Assembly (NCBI GenBank): GCA_964036315.1
Contig: OZ038485.1
Location: 102,219,341-102,283,340, forward strand
Reading direction: 5' to 3'
DNA length: 64,000 nucleotides
From: Acanthosepion esculentum
Taxonomy: Eukaryota; Mollusca; Cephalopoda; Sepiida; Sepiidae
Every line of letters starts with the position of its first letter. Position 1 is the stretch's first letter. A program made the translations under genes and the position numbers. This document shows positions 10,709 through 21,625 of this stretch, one piece after another. The notes beneath the pieces are model-generated. The model was not told the origin of the DNA. It ran no database searches and worked only from the letters and a program-made list of their open reading frames with translations.

Positions 10709-10961
10709 ACTCAAAAATCAGCACTTTTGAATTCTTCCATTGTTGTAACAATGCCAGACTATTCACTCAGAACTCGATCCTTGTATTATTCACCCACACA
10801 TCTATTTCTATCGCTAGAATGTCTTACATTCAGTGATTCTTAACTATCTCAGATTGAGTCAGAAGTAATTTCCGTTATTTTCTTTTTAATCAGTTGTAAT
10901 GACACATCTTAACTACTAATCATACATGGCAGTTAATGATAAATCTGAAGCACACTAACAT

Positions 10962-11290
10962 GTGACAATGTTGATCACAAAAGACAGTGGATTGACAAGG
11001 ATAAATCCCCCCCCCCAACTGACCCCAGAAGCTGAGCTCTGTGGAAGAAAGATAATGTGGGATTATCAGGGTACATTACTCCTTTATATGAAATGCACTG
11101 AAACACTAAATGCACATTTATGCATCCAGCAGCTGCAGTATGTCTATAAAAGTCTTTTTGAAAAGCACCCAGCACTCATCTATAGGAAAAAATGTTGTTC
11201 TCTGCCATGACAATGAAAGGCTGCATACAGCAAGAATAATGCAGTAAAACATTTTGGAACACTTTTGGTTACTTCCATCTGGAAGAAAAG
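10962..11290 (+). pseudogene. mariner transposase relic (cecropia type)
   Basis: The plus-strand translation retains the order of a mariner DD34D transposase core: LTPEAELCGRKIMWDYQGTL (counterpart of the KKVMLSVWWD strand), QQLQYVYKSLFEKHPALIYR (counterpart of the conserved QQLDRLKEALKEKRPAL), then after stops ERLHTARI (counterpart of NARPHTARI). The catalytic aspartates are not preserved and the frame is broken after about 11206. Both ends are missing. The cecropia lineage matches the terminal type of the MITE at 4667-4746, so elements of this kind may have mobilised it. Confidence 0.65.
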
Positions 11291-11514
11291 TCCACCAAAA
11301 GGACATCCTTAGACCAAGGATTTTATTGATGGAATAATATCTAGGGGGAGGAAGTGAAATGCAATAAATGCCAGTTATCATTCTACATTGAGATAATGCT
11401 GAAGATATAGGGAAACCAAATTGTAAGCATTTAGCATTTGTCTAGATGCATAACCTAGAGGATTTCATTTAGTGTTTTATTGTTGTTTTTATTGCATACC
11501 ACACTATTAGTCTC

Positions 11515-11770
11515 GGAGTAGAGTTTGTATATCATATTCTCTCATATATTCTCGCTTGGGAAAGTTTCTTCCAGCTTCTTGCTCTCCAATCAACTTCAGT
11601 CTTCAAAAATTTAAATGCAATGTCAATCATTATCTTCTGCCTTCTTAATTCCTGTTCCTTTATTATACTCTCTACTTAATAATGTTTTATTTTTCTCATA
11701 TTCTCTCACTCTCAATAACACTATGTTTCACTGTGGCTTTATTGCCTTGCTTGGGGTGAAACATATATAT
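11515..11770 (+). mobile_element. CR1/Jockey-like LINE 3' end
   Basis: Carries the family's terminal block: CTTCAAAAATTTAAATGCAA (FKCNVN region), then CTCTCACTCTCAATAAC, GTGGCTTTATTGCCTTG and GGGGTGAAA. Same block as in 45670-46085, 47735-48015 and 59185-59460. Truncated at the 5' side. Confidence 0.75.
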
Positions 11771-11784
11771 GTTATATATAACAT

Positions 11785-12349
11785 ACAAGAGGTCTGATCA
11801 AAAACTATCCATATTTGTGCTATAAAAAGAAAACTGCAACACATATCAATTCAGCATTTAATCTCCTTCAAAGTAGTCCACTTAAGTCACACACTTTATC
11901 CAGCATTATTACCAATTGATGGCAGGATTCCTAGAACTTCTTTTTTGGTATAGTGAAAAGCTGCCTTACTTCATTCTCTTGGATTTCCTCGACATCATGA
12001 AATCTTGTTCGTTTCAAGTGGGATTTGATTTTTTGGAAAGATGAAGTTGCAAGGGGTGAGATCTGGAAAATATGGTGATTGTCAGACTTGATGACTGTTG
12101 TACTTGGCCAAAAACTGCTGCACAAGCTATGGACACTGATGGAACCTCTAGTATGGTGAGATGACCACACTCTACAGACCTTCCTTCCAAGCACTGCTAT
12201 AAACAATAAAAGTGAGCAAGAACATTATAACTTGGTGTGCATGTGCAACAGAGTTCAAGACCAGTCTGTGGCAAGCAGTTTCACTATGCGTACTTTAGCT
12301 TCATTACCATAGCAACAGTCTGGATACTTTTTGATCGGACTTCGTACAT
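11785..12349 (-). mobile_element. internally deleted mariner element with transposase C-terminus
   Basis: Ends are inverted: AGAGGTCTGATCAAAAACTA at the left and its counterpart CTTTTTGATCGGACTTCGTA at the right, each next to TA. On the minus strand a frame at 11931-12206 ends KSHLKRTRFHDVEEIQENEV...IPKKKF, a conserved mariner C-terminal stretch. Slightly upstream a decayed HHIFQISPLATSSF corresponds to the HPPYSPDLAPCDF motif around the last catalytic Asp. The N-terminal half is gone (element about 565 bp versus about 1.3 kb for an intact mariner), and frameshifts show it is inactive. Confidence 0.8.
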
Positions 12350-13025
12350 ACATAATTTAGTTAAGAAATTTTTGTAATATATTTTTGTGAGAATCTTATG
12401 AGAAAGACAACAGGTTTAATATTTTAGATCTAAATATTTGTCACCAGATTTTTATTGCAAAGTCAGAAGATATATGGTGACTTACATTATTTTAGGTATT
12501 TCTTCAAGATTATTCCCAGAATTGATACTACCAAATTATGTAGAAATTGACTGATGAGTTTTTTAAAGAATTTCTGGCATGCCAGAGCATTTAAACTATT
12601 TGAAACTACTAATATGTATTAAGTCATGGCAAGAGATTCCAAGTCTTTTTAAAAAACCTGTATCAGAATTCAGTCATCAGTCAAGATGTTGAAGAGTATC
12701 ATGAATCTATCCAAGATTTCTTTGTCCACTGCTAAGATTTTCCTACGATTGAGTAAATGATGGCATTAGGATCTTTTATATCTACCAAATAGTTAAAAAT
12801 TAAAATCTACTTTTAAATAAAATATTTAGCACTAGATGAAGGTTAATGAATCGAGAAGATGTAGAGAGAATGATCACTCACACCCTGAAAAATAAAAGGA
12901 TAACAAATCAATGATAGGGATGAGTGTAACAGAAAAATGGAAAATAAGAGATTTCCTGGTTAGCTTCAAATGAGATACTGAGTTGGTTTTGTATGGTTTG
13001 GTAACTGGAATAATAAAAAACTCTT
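12350..13025. other. AT-rich sequence without recognised features
   Basis: No repeat family or coding frame that I can support is visible between the mariner and Tigger relics. Confidence 0.4.
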
Positions 13026-13340
13026 CTATGGAGGTGTCACTTTAATCTGGGGAGTACATTGAATATAAAAAAAATGTCCCTCAATATAAAAAGAGAATGA
13101 ACTTTGTTTCTTTTTCTCCACATAAATTTCACGATATGGATGAAGTATATTTTGTGCTATTCGTTCAATCCTTGCAAATTGTTCAATGTTTGGGTCCATT
13201 TCTTCAAAATGTGCAAGGTTTTTATTCAGTAGAGAAATCACCTTAATTTTTATGTCGATCAATAGCCTTTCTTTCCTTCTTAGCAGGTTGAGGTGTAGAC
13301 AAAGACAATTTTCACTTGGTAGACATCTTAGATGTTTTTT
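13026..13340 (-). pseudogene. pogo/Tigger transposase relic, N- and C-termini fused by deletion
   Basis: The minus-strand frame 13026-13355 contains the C-terminal signature of Tigger-type transposases, FEEMDPNIEQFARIERIAQN followed by YREIYVEKKK and an aromatic tail. Just before it, partly in another frame, STPQPAKKERKAID resembles the basic N-terminal start of the same proteins. The DNA-binding helix-turn-helix and DDE catalytic core that should separate them (several hundred residues) are absent, so this is a deletion derivative. No terminal inverted repeats were found. Confidence 0.6.
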
Positions 13341-13794
13341 AAATAAAAATTTCAAAGATACACATGGACTCAGGGGTGGGCGGAGTGTGTTGTATTGAGA
13401 CTACTTTAACATTGAGCTTAAGGTGCATCAGTGAATGCTTGGGTGGGAGAAATTGTCATACACCAAGCTGGGAAACACTCATTCTGCCAGATGTGGAACA
13501 GTCATGGCCAGATGGCCAGATATAACAATTCACAGTCTTAGTTATCAAGTCATACAATCATAAGTCACATAGTTCATAAGTTGCTGAAGACCTGTATTAA
13601 AGTATTGAAATACTGCATTCAAAATTTTTGTATCATGATTCAATCTACCCTACACAAACTGCCTCAGTTAAAATTTGTATGAATCAAGACAACTTATGAA
13701 CCATGTGTTTTAATCAGAGTAAGTCAAAGGATTGAAGAAATCAAATTATTCGGTAAAATAGATCATTGCCAGGTTTTAGTACAAGGGTACATGG

Positions 13795-14100
13795 CCTAGT
13801 GGATAAAAGCATTGGCTGAGTAAGCCAAAAAGTAATTTGACTCAAAGAGTTGTGAGTTCAATACCTGGCCTCAGCAGAGGGAACAAAAACTTGCAGAATT
13901 TAGTTACTAAAAGTAATTAACTGAAACTGAGATATCCAGAAAAAGGCATGGCACGTGGAATAAGAACAATCTATCCTTGTGGACTAAAAGGGTTCGGTCT
14001 GAAATTCCTATGTATATTACCTGAAGAAGGCCAAAACATACAATAGCTGAAACATTATGAATATGGCGATAAAGATGAGGATAATAGTCCAAATGATATA
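13795..14100 (+). mobile_element. tRNA-derived SINE (family C) with CCTGAAGAAGGCC tail
   Basis: The head has a clear A box (TGGCCTAGTGG) and B box (GAGTTCAATACC). The middle is GGAATAAGAACAATCTATCC and the 3' part is CCTGAAGAAGGCC ... GCTGAAAC ... ATATGGCGATAAAGATGAGG. Copies of this family also occur at 26040-26240 (body only) and as an inverted pair at 27925-28370. Confidence 0.8.
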
Positions 14101-15269
14101 AATAGCATAAATTTTCTATTGTATAGATATAAATGTCATATAAAAAAACTTTATTCTATAATATCTTTCATATTGTTTGAGGTAAGACTCACTTCCAAGG
14201 GTTACTGGAAAGTTTTCTGTTTACTTATTACTCTTTGAGCTTTGGTCTTTCTGGATTTTTCCTCGTTGTAGTTGCTTGGTACATGCATATTGATTGGGTA
14301 GTTTGGGACAAAGAAATAGTGAAATATATGTTTGACTAACTTTTCTCAAAGCTTGACTAAATATCAGAAATTTTTTTAACTCCTTAGTTGGGCCAAGCAT
14401 CAGCATCTCCTTTAATAAGGAACTTTTTAGCATATCCTTCTAAATGTTTTCCAAAAAAACATACAAATTCTACTATGACAAATTCTGCTTTTACTAAGCT
14501 TTTAAATAGATTTCTATATTTAATCGATAAAAGTGATGGTAAATGTATTATTTTGCTTTTACCAAGCAATCTTTGCATTTTTCCAATATCTCAAATAAAA
14601 TACTTGATGGATATGTCATTTTTAATTTGATTTATAAAATATAAAGAATAAAGAATCATTACAATGAGTAGACTGCTTGGAAGAAACTGTTGCATCTTCG
14701 TCATCTTGCATTAAATTTTTATGTCATGTGATGAAACAAATCTTATCCTTTTTCATTCCTCATTGATTTTACAAGAGATGTAATTGTGATTAAATGAATT
14801 TTGATTATTGCTTTAACGTCTTTAATCCAGCAACCTTGGGATCAGCTCATTGTCAGAAAACAAAATTAAATTCTTTTTTATATAATTATGTAATAAATTT
14901 CAGCAGTCCATTGATTATTTTAATTCTATCTTAATGATTCTTATTAAACGCTTTCTATCCTATCATTATAGGATAATAGTGCCGAAAAGTTCTCAGCCTG
15001 ATCTACCTCCCCCAAAGCTAATGAAACAAAATTTTCTTATGAAACTCCTTAGTAAGCTGAGAATTTTTCATCATCCCCACTTTCAGCTCTGTCTATTCTA
15101 TTACAGTTCTTTTTTAAATGTTACAATTGAATATTGCTTTCCTTCTTTTATTTCTATTTGTTTTCGAACCTATGTTGAGATTTTCTCTGTTTAAATAACG
15201 TAGCATTTATTTTAATTAGTCTGATGGTTCTATTATTAGTAAAATGTCACCAGCAAATCCAATACATTC
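14101..15269. other. AT-rich sequence, no supported gene
   Basis: Several short overlapping frames occur on both strands (for example 14221-14630 and 14934-15194) but they have A/T-driven composition and no splice or motif support. Confidence 0.4.
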
Positions 15270-15565
15270 AAAAGATGCTTTCAAGTCTTTTTCCGGTCTT
15301 TATATGATCTGAGTCTTTGTAGAGTCCACTGATTGTATTACTGCTATCCGATATATTCTCAGTAATATTTAAATCCTTCTTTTAATACTCTTCTTTCATA
15401 ATGAGTTATGTTTCCTTGTGTCAAATGCCTTTTCATAGTCAACAAAAGCTAAACAAAGTCGGTTGTTGGGTTCTATTTTTCTTTCTATCAGTTAATGTAT
15501 TGTCTGTAGATGGTCTATTATTGAGTAGTCACTCATAAAACCTGCTCGTTTGCATGGTAAAATTT
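15270..15565 (-). pseudogene. RTE-like LINE reverse-transcriptase relic
   Basis: Minus-strand translation gives CKRAGFMSDYSIIDHLQTIH (usual form EQAGFRxGYSTxDHLQ) and then LCLAFVDYEKAFDT, the RT motif A region with the catalytic Asp. Further on, after frameshifts, IGFAGDILL stands where the FADDI catalytic motif is expected, with one Asp replaced by Gly. This is an inactive RT domain; probably the same LINE family as the tails at 5093, 33290, 42595 and 56215. Confidence 0.75.
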
Positions 15566-16882
15566 CATTGAGTATTTGATACAAATGTATTAGGGCCATA
15601 TGTACTCCCCCCCGTTTTATTTTATTTTATTTTTTTTATAAAGCAGTTATTATTTTGAGTTTTCTGAATGCACTGGGTAAACAGTTTTGCTACTCCTCTC
15701 TGAATTTCTCCTCTTCCATTTTTCTAAAGGTCCGTTACTATGCCATCTTTAATTTATGTTTTTATATATTTAAAATTTTCAAGCATAAACCTTATTTCAT
15801 TTGTGATTTCCTAAAAATCACTACTACTGACTGTCAGTGTGACTGGTATTTTTTTATTTTTGAAGTATACAGGTTTGCATAGTATTCCTTGGCTATCTTG
15901 TCTCTATATTTAATAACTTTCTTGATTCTTTTGATACAAGCAATTGCTGCATATCTATATTGACTGTGGATCTGGTATGTTTCAAGCTCTACATTTTTTT
16001 TAATGTCATGTTTTTTTGTTGATTACTTTGATTCTATATTTTCAGGTTTAATTCTCTTCGTATTTAAAACCATCCTTTTTGTCAGTTCTAGTATTGACTT
16101 TTTATATTATCTTCTGTTATTATTATTTGCATATATTTTCCTTGCTATCTTTTCAGCTTCTTAAATTATAGCTTTGTTCTTTTCATGATTCCATGGAGCC
16201 TGGAATCTGTTCTTGATTTCTACCTGAAATCCAATGGCTTTTTTGCCAAGCTTCTTAAGTTATGATTTATTTCTGAGAATTATTTTCTATCAGTTTTAAA
16301 GAAAAATCTGACTTTCAAACTACTATTCCATGATTGTTTCATATATTTACATTTACATCTTTCTCAGCAATTATACAACCAATTTCATATTTTCTTTCTC
16401 CATTTGGTCTTTTCACATTCCATTTAAAGATACTCTGTTTTTGGGTTTTTTTTTATTTATAAATATTAAAGGAAATAATCTAATCATGCTCTCACTTGTA
16501 TTTTGTACACAAAAGTGTATTTTTTTTGGTGCTCACAAGGTTTCAAAATATCTTAATAAATTATTTGATCATTGCTTTAACACTAACTCATGTATAGTAC
16601 TCATGACTAATGAACACTATTGCTCAATATCGTCACACAGATGACACTGAGCATATTTGTAGATGTCTTTATATCCTACTAAATGGCATGTTTAAATATA
16701 TTTCTATTTTCACTATTAGAAATGGTACATGGTAAGAAACCCATATCAGTGAGCTTTCCTATCATTTCTTAAGGAAGTGTTTTGTATTAAAAGATGTCAT
16801 TTTCACTTAATTCATTTATTAGCATACTCATTTACTGTAGTTCACTTCTTTAAAATCATATATTCTTTGAAAACTGCATTCA
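15566..16882. other. T-rich sequence, probably decayed LINE upstream of the RT relic
   Basis: On the minus strand this would be the 5' continuation of the RT relic. I could not align motifs in it. A short poly-C and T-run sits at 15607-15640. Phe/Ile-rich frames are present but are not credible genes. Confidence 0.3.
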
Positions 16883-16990
16883 TAAAACAGACTGTCGCAA
16901 CTCTGTGTTGACTTCAGTGTCCACTTTTATCCTGACAGATACACATGCTCTTTCACTGATATTGAGAACTTTTATGTATAAATATAGCAT
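16883..16990 (+). mobile_element. second copy of the 8720-8870 palindrome family (right arm only)
   Basis: Shares AACAGACTGTCGC, GTGTTGACTTC, CCACTTTTAT, ACACATGCTCT and AAATATAGCA in the same order as 8822-8935. The left arm is missing and the CTGATGA part of the hammerhead-like core is not preserved. Confidence 0.7.
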
Positions 16991-17239
16991 ATAATAAATA
17001 TATATTTTAATATCTTTTATTGTTATACATTATTTATATAGGCACAAATATTTAAGAAAATGCTCTATCTATAATAAACAGTATTAACAACATTTACCGG
17101 CCTGAATGTCCGAGAAATTTCCATATAATTTTAGTTGAATTATTATTTCAGATTCTGCTTCCCTGTGTGTGTGTGCAGTAGAAATTCATCATTTATAATT
17201 GTGTCATAGAAGTGAAATCATCTAACTTTTTTCTTTCCG

Positions 17240-17887
17240 GTACAATCACTGAAGTTAAGCAATTTTGAGCCTGGTCAGTACCTATATGGGTGACCACTTG
17301 GGAATACATGGTGCTGTAAGCTTGGATGTGCCTGTAGTGTAATGTTTTTAATTGAAGAGCTAAGTTCCAATTCCTGTCAGGTTTGTTATATTCACTTACA
17401 TGCAAATACCTTTGGGAAAGGTATGAATCCACCTCATATCCCCCAGCTATGGATTAATTAGCAAGACTTGTATCACTAAAAAATTATCTCCCCAAAAATT
17501 TTTCAGTCAGTTATGTGCCAAGCGTAATACACACTTAGGCGATCATGTATCTTTTGATACATGTCTGACTAGGCAGATTTTTTCCCACAGTAGGTTGCCA
17601 TTTCTTTCTGCTGTAGACTTGTTGCCATTCAATGCTATAGAACCGAGTCTGTCTTGCTATTTATCCATAGCTGAGTGGAGAAGAAGACGATTCATACCTT
17701 TCCCAAGGGTATTAGCACAAAAGTGAATGTAATGGATTTGACTGGAATTCGCACTCGGCTCTCCAATTCCTCAATCAGAGCCACTATCCATTACTCCACT
17801 GTGCCTCCCACAAAATTCTTACAATCTAAAAATATTTTCTGGCTTTAAATAACCAGCAAAGGGTTAATAAGTCATAGAAAACAAATC
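17240..17887 (+). mobile_element. 5S-tRNA SINE interrupted by another SINE
   Basis: 17240-17505 holds the 5S-like head (CTGAAGTTAAGCA, GGCCTGGTCAGTACC-like segment, ATGGGTGACCACTTGGGAAT, GTGCTGTAAGCTTGG) and the SINE body. The 3' tail CTTACAATCTAAAAATATTT ... TTTAAATAACC resumes at 17812-17887. The two parts rejoin exactly where intact copies run CCCCAAAAATTCTTACAATC, so the intervening 306 bases are a later insertion. A flanking AAAATT on both sides is the likely target duplication. Confidence 0.85.
17506..17811 (-). mobile_element. tRNA-derived SINE (family B) nested in the 5S-tRNA SINE
   Basis: The minus-strand reading starts GGAGGCACAGTGGAGTAATG with an A-box-like TAGTGGCTCTGA, then TTCCAGTCAAATCCATTACA, ACCCTTGGGAAAGGTATGAA, GCAGAAAGAAATGGCAACC and ends with GTATCAAAAGATACATGATC ... 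CATAACTGACTGA. Plus-strand copies are at 41429-41741, 41930-42236 and 51192-51486. Near full length. Confidence 0.85.
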
Positions 17888-17894
17888 AATGTAC

Positions 17895-18230
17895 ATCTTT
17901 TCTCCTCCTCTGCCTCTTTTCTTCTCCTCCTCTGCCCTTTTTCTTCTCCTCCTCTGCCCCTTTTCTTCTCCTCCTCTACCCCTTTTCTTCTCCTCCTCTA
18001 CCCCTTTTTTTCCCTACCTTTTATTCCTCATACGTCTACCTCTTCTGTTTTCTCTCATACTCTTCCTTTTACTACTCCTCCACCTCCTTTTTTTCTCTTC
18101 CTACACCCACCTCTCTTTTTTATTCTTTCTCTCCTTCCTTAAATTATACACTTTCTCATTTTTATTCTTTTATTCCTCCACCTCTCTTTATTCCCACACT
18201 TCTCCCCATTTCTCTCCTCCTCAACTAATT
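17895..18230. repeat. pyrimidine-rich repeat, 22-bp TTTTCTTCTCCTCCTCTGCC units then degenerate
   Basis: Five or so units of TTTTCTTCTCCTCCTCTGCC lead into a less regular C/T tract. It begins just after the SINE tail. Confidence 0.9.
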
Positions 18231-18975
18231 ATTAACCACAGAAATGTGTTCTTTGAAGAAGAGTGTAATATTTTTTCAGAAACAATCATTTTTTTTTTCT
18301 CTTGTGAAAAAGCAAAATTAATGCCAGTCTTTTAAGTTTTTCTATATTGTGTATCATTCTTTAAAAACTCTTTCATATCTTTTTAAAATGCTTCACATGC
18401 ATTAAATTCATTTCAAACATCAAAAAGAAACGACTATTTACCCAGAATCAATTCTCATTTTGTTTCCTGTGAAATAAAAGTTTGGTTATTGTTCTGAAAA
18501 ATTTTCATCATTGACTATTTTAGTATATTTTCTCTTCACTAGGAATGCATTGGTGTCGTATATACCCACATGTATAATATAAAACAAATACACAGAGAAA
18601 TGTATATTTTGGTAGAATCTTTCTTTTGAGATATTTTTTTTTAACCTGCTTTTACCAAGACTGTCTTGCAATTATCAATTTCTTATAGTGTTGAACTAAT
18701 CTCCTACGGTCATAATTAAACTCGTAGAATATCTCTCTCACTGTTCACTCTTCTATCATTAGAAGAATTTATGTTGAATAGTTAGAATCTGGGGAAGGGG
18801 TTATTTTATACTCATGTGATTTTCAATCCAGCTGTATCTGGTGACTGTATAATGGAGGTCAAGTGATAGCATTTTTTTCTCAATACTTCAGCAGTCTACT
18901 TATTATTCTTTCTGAATTTAGTAATTCTGTCTGGAGGGGGTTAGAATTTCTATTTCTGATCTTTTTGGAAGTCTT
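18231..18975. other. AT-rich sequence, nothing supported
   Basis: No repeat family or coding segment I can identify. Confidence 0.4.
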
Positions 18976-18979
18976 CAAA

Positions 18980-19180
18980 TAATTAGCTGGGATGCTGGTA
19001 GCCTAACAGTTAAAGGTACAGAGAGTGGAATCGGTGAACAATTAAGTTTCAGCTTGGGCTGTTTGTGTTCACTTTGCACTAATGTGTTTAGGAAAACATG
19101 AATCCACTTCAATCCAACCACTGGTTGTGGTATTTATTATAGATAGATTTTTTATCTATAAGCCATTAATTCTCACCAAT
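18980..19180 (+). mobile_element. diverged SINE body fragment
   Basis: GGAATCGGTGAACAATTAAG, TTCACTTTGCACTAATGTG and TTTAGGAAAACATGAATCC parallel the GGAATCGGAGAGC / TTCACTTACGTGCTAAT / GGGAAAGGTATGAATCC body of the SINEs elsewhere in the window. Confidence 0.5.
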
Positions 19181-19233
19181 TTGGGGAGGCTGTCAGCATT
19201 AATGGGTTAATATGCCCTACAAGACATTGCAGA

Positions 19234-19712
19234 TTGGTAGATTTTACAACACATCAGCCTTTGTTGGGTTATTTAATGTTCAAATTTGTTATTTATTCGA
19301 GATAATTCTACAGGGTTGGGTTATTAGATTTTACAATATATCAGCCCTTGTTTGGTTATTTGATGTTCAAATCTGTTATTTATTAGAGATAATTCTACAT
19401 GGTTGGGTTATTGGATTTTACAATATATCAGCCCTTGTTTGGTTATTTGATGTTCAAGTCTGTTATTTATTGGAGATAATTCTACAGGGTTGGGTTATTG
19501 GATTTTACAATATATCAGCCCTTGTTTGGTTATTTGATGTTCAAGTCTGTTATTTATTGGAGATAATTCTACAGGGTTGGGTTATTGGATTTTACAATAT
19601 ATCAGCCCTTGTTTGGTTATTTGATGTTCAAGTCTGTTATTTATTGGAGATTAGTCGACAGGGTTGGGTTGGTATATTTTACAACGTATTAACCTATGTT
19701 GTTACTTAATGT
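19234..19712. repeat. tandem array of an 87-bp unit (about 5.5 copies)
   Basis: The word TTATTGGATTTTACAATATA recurs at 19321 (as TTATTAGA), 19408, 19495 and 19582; more diverged copies flank at 19234 and 19669. The period is exactly 87 and the central copies are nearly identical. Because 87 is a multiple of three, one plus frame (19212-19709) stays open for 165 codons as a 29-residue repeat; this follows from the period and I do not call it a gene. Confidence 0.93.
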
Positions 19713-19784
19713 CAATATACTCATGTTGATAAATAAATATTGGTTTTTGTCTACACTTTTGTTCATAGTTTAACATTGCCTTTA

Positions 19785-20025
19785 TCCACCAAGTGGTGTA
19801 AGTTTGGATATGTGGGTGGTGTAATGGATAATGGCTTGGAATTTGAAATTGAAGAGCTGAGTTCCAATTTCAGTTGGGTTTGTTATAACACTGCAAATTC
19901 TTTTTTGCATTTTGTCAAGAATCTCCAAATAAATAGCAGAAGCACCAGACCAGATGTGGCAATAGTATTCAAAGTATGGATGAATGATAGACTTATAAAT
20001 ATATCTGGTAGATTATTGTGAATCT
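19785..20025. mobile_element. SINE head fragment (+) abutting LINE fragment (-)
   Basis: 19785-19880 has GGTGTAAGTTTGGATATGTG and GGTGTAATGGATAATGGCTTGG, the 5S/tRNA junction of the composite SINE, and AGAGCTGAGTTCCAATTTCAG (B box). 19905-20025 is the minus-strand CR1/Jockey RT segment (CAAGAATCTCCAAATAAATA ... GCACCAGACCAGATGTGGCA), same as 7010-7130, 53397-53480 and 63597-63700. Confidence 0.65.
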
Positions 20026-20199
20026 ATTAATTTCTGATGAGTTTTGTTGTATTGCTATTGCTTTGTGTTGCTGTGCTAAGACTGTTGCTTTGCAGTATTT
20101 AAATAACAGTGTACATCTCACCAGTCTCATTTTAGTCTACTTTTTTAATCAGTTCAGTCACATTAGCTGATAAGTCAGTTATTTAACATTATAGTGTAC

Positions 20200-20560
20200 C
20201 AGTTACAGACATGGTAAGTGGAATCAGCATGCAAATTCTGACTGAACCTGCCTCATTTACTTTACACTATTGTCCTTGGAGAAGGTATGACTCCATCTTC
20301 TGCCTGCTATCAGTTAAATCGAAGGGTAGACTGCGCTCTATAGATTGGGCAGGAGAATCGGTCTAGGATAAGGACAATTCTGAATTCTATACCAGCATGA
20401 AGATGGCTAGGCTCCAATAGGCTACCTCCCTCTCATCTATGGGTTAAATAGTAGTGGTGACTGGGCTCTCTAGCCTTGAGTGGCAGCCAATTCAAGAGAA
20501 TAAATTCTCTGAATTCCAAAGCAATAAGAAACTATTCCCCTATCATCAAGAAATCATTGC
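20200..20560 (+). mobile_element. SINE-like sequence, diverged family B
   Basis: Contains CCTTGGAGAAGGTATGACTCC, a repeated block TATCAGTTAAATCGAAGGG / TATGGGTTAAATAGTAGTGG and CTAGCCTTGAGTGGCAGCC, all found in family B SINEs but rearranged or duplicated. No target duplication recognised. Confidence 0.5.
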
Positions 20561-21300
20561 AATTCACATATATTGAAGGTGATCCGAGGTGGAAGTTGGT
20601 TGGAGTAAAGAAACAAATTAGACACTGATTTGGAGAAATGACCAAAGATTTATTTTCATTTACAAGATATGAAAATATCTCTTCTAAGTTGTATAGTGTA
20701 GCATTTGAATGTACAGTGCACGAGATATGATATGAGAGTGTGAAAAAGGAGTATGTTTAACTTGGCTGAAATCTTGTTGGCTATTAGTTTGGGCTTGTTG
20801 CGTTGATAGTGGAGTCTGTTCTCTCTCTATGCACAGCCTAATGATTGGACGAGCAATCAGCTGTGTTCTCAGGTAGCCTCTATGGTTAGCATGTGTATGT
20901 GAAGTCTCTCTATCTCTCTCTTTCTCTCTGCTCTCTCCCCACGGTCCAGCTTCTGTTATAGACTATATAAGGGAAATACACAGACTTAGTTGTAGACATC
21001 TATAACAAGCGAGAGTTGCATCAATAATGGCCAGCACTCTGGTATATTTGTGTTTGTTTTAAAATTTGTTTTGAGTAGAGTGTTGCATGTGGTGTGACTT
21101 AGCTTGATGAAAATTGGTGTGTAGTTAGAGATATATGTTTTCTCACAATTGCATAAATTTGCTTTAATTTGTTATTTCTAACTATCTGTAAATTGTGTTT
21201 TTCTGCTACAATGGAAAATGTGGAGGCATGATTGCCTATGTCATAAAGGGACATGTCATGAAAAAATATCATTTAATTAGTGATAATCATATATATATAA
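20561..21300 (+). promoter_or_regulatory. TATA-containing block, possible LTR or core promoter
   Basis: A TATATAAGGGAA element at about 20965 follows a CT-rich run (20905-20945) and GGTCCAGCTTCTGTTATAG. No coding frame or second LTR follows, so a solo LTR is one explanation and chance the other. Also holds two palindromic words but nothing else I can assign. Confidence 0.25.
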
Positions 21301-21309
21301 TGTATAGAT

Positions 21310-21625
21310 GCACGTAACATCACAACCTAACATGCGCAAGTAAAATATTTGCGTGGTCGTCTATAACGATTGTTACGAGCGGTCAATAACGGCAAACGCG
21401 TTCAGAAACTTTCATTACGGATAGAAGCTACAATGAGGAACAATCGTTTATTTATTTCATTACAAGAATTTACAAATAGGAATGATTAATTAGCTTATCT
21501 TCATACTCTGCCTGGTGGCAAACGCTGCTGGTGGCACCAGGGGAGGCGGTCCTGCCATAGCCACCGAAACCGTGATATCACCCCTGGTCGGCGGCTGATG
21601 AAGACAGGGTATCGCACGTGTTAAT
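21310..21625. mobile_element. unclassified CpG-containing insertion, possibly a solo LTR
   Basis: The block stands out by composition: CGCG, CGTGG, ACGAGCGG, GGCAAACGCG and a GC-rich core GGTGGCACCAGGGGAGGCGG at 21530-21552, inside very AT-rich flanks. The ends are loosely inverted (TAACATCACAAC at the left, GTTGTATGTTA at the right). Minus strand has AATAAATAAAC at about 21448, a possible polyadenylation signal. No frame longer than a few dozen codons. Class unknown. Confidence 0.35.

Noticed and set aside
13795..13870. tRNA gene
   Set aside because: A and B boxes are present but the cloverleaf arms do not pair and the sequence continues into a SINE body.
17240..17330. Functional 5S rRNA gene
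   Set aside because: The 5S-like segment is diverged, joined to a tRNA-like segment and a SINE tail, and recurs in the same composite form elsewhere.
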